Shown here one piece after another: positions 5,193-5,559 of a stretch of DNA of 5,559 nucleotides (the stretch's first letter is position 1; the number at the start of each line of letters is the position of its first letter). The DNA lies in the NCBI GenBank assembly GCA_031254265.1, contig JAIRUV010000098.1, positions 1 through 5,559 of the forward strand, given 5' to 3'. This DNA is from Candidatus Methanoplasma sp. GTDB taxonomy: Archaea; Thermoplasmatota; Thermoplasmata; Methanomassiliicoccales; Methanomethylophilaceae. The position numbers and the translations under genes were made by a program. Below the pieces are notes generated by a model. The model was not told the origin of the DNA and made no database searches. It saw only the letters and a list, made by a program, of their open reading frames with translations.

Positions 5193-5557
5193 TGGTATCC
5201 TTCCTTGATCAGCCTGACCGTTACCGCCCTGTCCACTGAGGGTTCTTCTCCGTCTCCGGCAAGGCGGAACATTGCGCCCTTGCTTTCCGCGATATCCCTT
5301 ATCCGTCCGATGTCCATCTTCTCGCACACTTTGCGGTTCACCGGATCCAGGATCACCAGGGCATCTTTGGCAACGCCCATCCTCTCCAGCGTGTCCATCG
5401 TCTTGGCCACCGACATGTGCGATATCCCGGGGTTCCTGTCCGTTATCTCCCATCCTTTATCGGAACGTCTCAGCTCTCCCCTTCCCGGGACCCCGTTGAA
5501 CGTCCTCAGCCCCTCTATGACCTGGCGGGAGGGTATCCCTCTCCCGCGGCATGCTTC
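5189..5557 (-). CDS. cfbE: coenzyme F430 synthetase, Mur-ligase-like (C-terminal part, runs off the window)
   Basis: Only the last 122 residues are present; the frame is open to the right edge and enters there without a start. CfbE is a MurE-like ATP-dependent ligase that activates the remaining carboxylate of seco-F430 acid and closes the six-membered carbocyclic ring, giving F430. The fragment is the C-terminal Mur ligase domain: IEGLRTFNGVPGRGE (fragment residues 14-28) is the Mur-type 'L..F.GvpGR.e' block, and ITDRNPGISHMS (38-49) stands where other Mur ligases have the D-Y-A-H-N-P type motif. A Rossmann-like alternation of short strands and helices follows, ending in VTVRLIKEGYQ. The ATG inside at 5416 is not the gene start because conserved sequence lies before it. 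Its TGA overlaps the cfbD ATG by four bases. The name rests partly on the neighbours cfbD and cfbB, since Mur ligases are a wide family. Confidence 0.85.
   Translation of the reverse strand, partial: EACRGRGIPSRQVIEGLRTFNGVPGRGELRRSDKGWEITDRNPGISHMSVAKTMDTLERMGVAKDALVILDPVNRKVCEKMDIGRIRDIAESKGAMFRLAGDGEEPSVDRAVTVRLIKEGYQ
5199..5206 (-). promoter_or_regulatory. ribosome binding site of cfbD
   Basis: AAGGAAGG on the minus strand (5206-5199), inside the last codons of cfbE, ends six bases before ATG 5192. It decides the start against the longer open frame reaching 5453. Confidence 0.6.
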
Positions 5558-5559
5558 AA

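Noticed and set aside
4291..5208. 305-residue plus-strand open frame opposite cfbD
   Set aside because: cfbD is certain on the minus strand; the long antisense frame is a by-product of its codon bias, with Ser/Pro-rich composition and no family features.
5193..5453. N-terminal extension of cfbD to the upstream ATG
   Set aside because: The extra 87 residues are Gly/Arg/Asp-rich without family similarity and overlap the cfbE frame; the ribosome site and ATGA overlap place the start at 5192.

Overview
The window most likely comes from a methanogenic archaeon. Its right half is the end of an operon for coenzyme F430, the nickel tetrapyrrole of methyl-coenzyme M reductase. All three genes there are on the minus strand, read cfbE (C-terminal part only), cfbD, cfbB, and are joined by 4-base ATGA stop/start overlaps. 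The tRNA has an archaeal sequence, the likely promoters are archaeal TATA boxes, and the left edge holds the end of a surface protein with an InlB-type repeat fused to three membrane helices. Together these fit Methanomassiliicoccales (Thermoplasmatota, gut and sediment methanogens). That placement is inference from gene content; no marker gene is present to prove it.

Layout. (1) Bases 2-634, plus strand: C-terminal part of a membrane/surface protein. (2) Bases 635-847: AT-rich intergenic stretch with a T-rich tract, a doubtful 48-codon reading frame, a 7-bp inverted repeat followed by T5, and four perfect tandem copies of a 12-bp unit. (3) Bases 848-920, minus: tRNA-Glu(CTC) with its TATA box at 946-953. 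(4) Bases 921-1121: spacer containing a doubtful reading frame that could be a gene remnant, a palindrome and a hairpin. (5) Bases 1122-1919, minus: nadE, NAD synthetase. (6) Bases 1920-2022: divergent promoter region whose TATA-like boxes sit about 25-27 bases from each start codon, suggesting leaderless mRNAs. (7) Bases 2023-2802, plus: nitrilase-superfamily protein. (8) Bases 2803-5557, minus: cfbB, cfbD and partial cfbE.

How the genes work together. CfbB amidates Ni-sirohydrochlorin to its a,c-diamide, CfbD (with the NifH-like CfbC, not in this window) reduces and cyclises it, and CfbE closes the last ring to give F430. NadE makes NAD from deamido-NAD. In many bacteria the NAD synthetase is fused to a nitrilase-type glutaminase domain that supplies ammonia. 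Here a separate nitrilase-like protein is encoded back to back with nadE, but its catalytic cysteine is replaced by glycine, so it should not be a working glutaminase.

Most notable points: the Cys-to-Gly change in the nitrilase-like protein; a Tyr at the position where CobB-type amidotransferase domains usually carry the catalytic His in CfbB; the 12-bp tandem array just 3' of tRNA-Glu; and convergent stop codons that abut with no spacer (TGATCA). I found no CRISPR array, insertion sequence, integrase or defence gene. The window looks like mostly core metabolism with a few unusual details, not a hidden multi-gene system.
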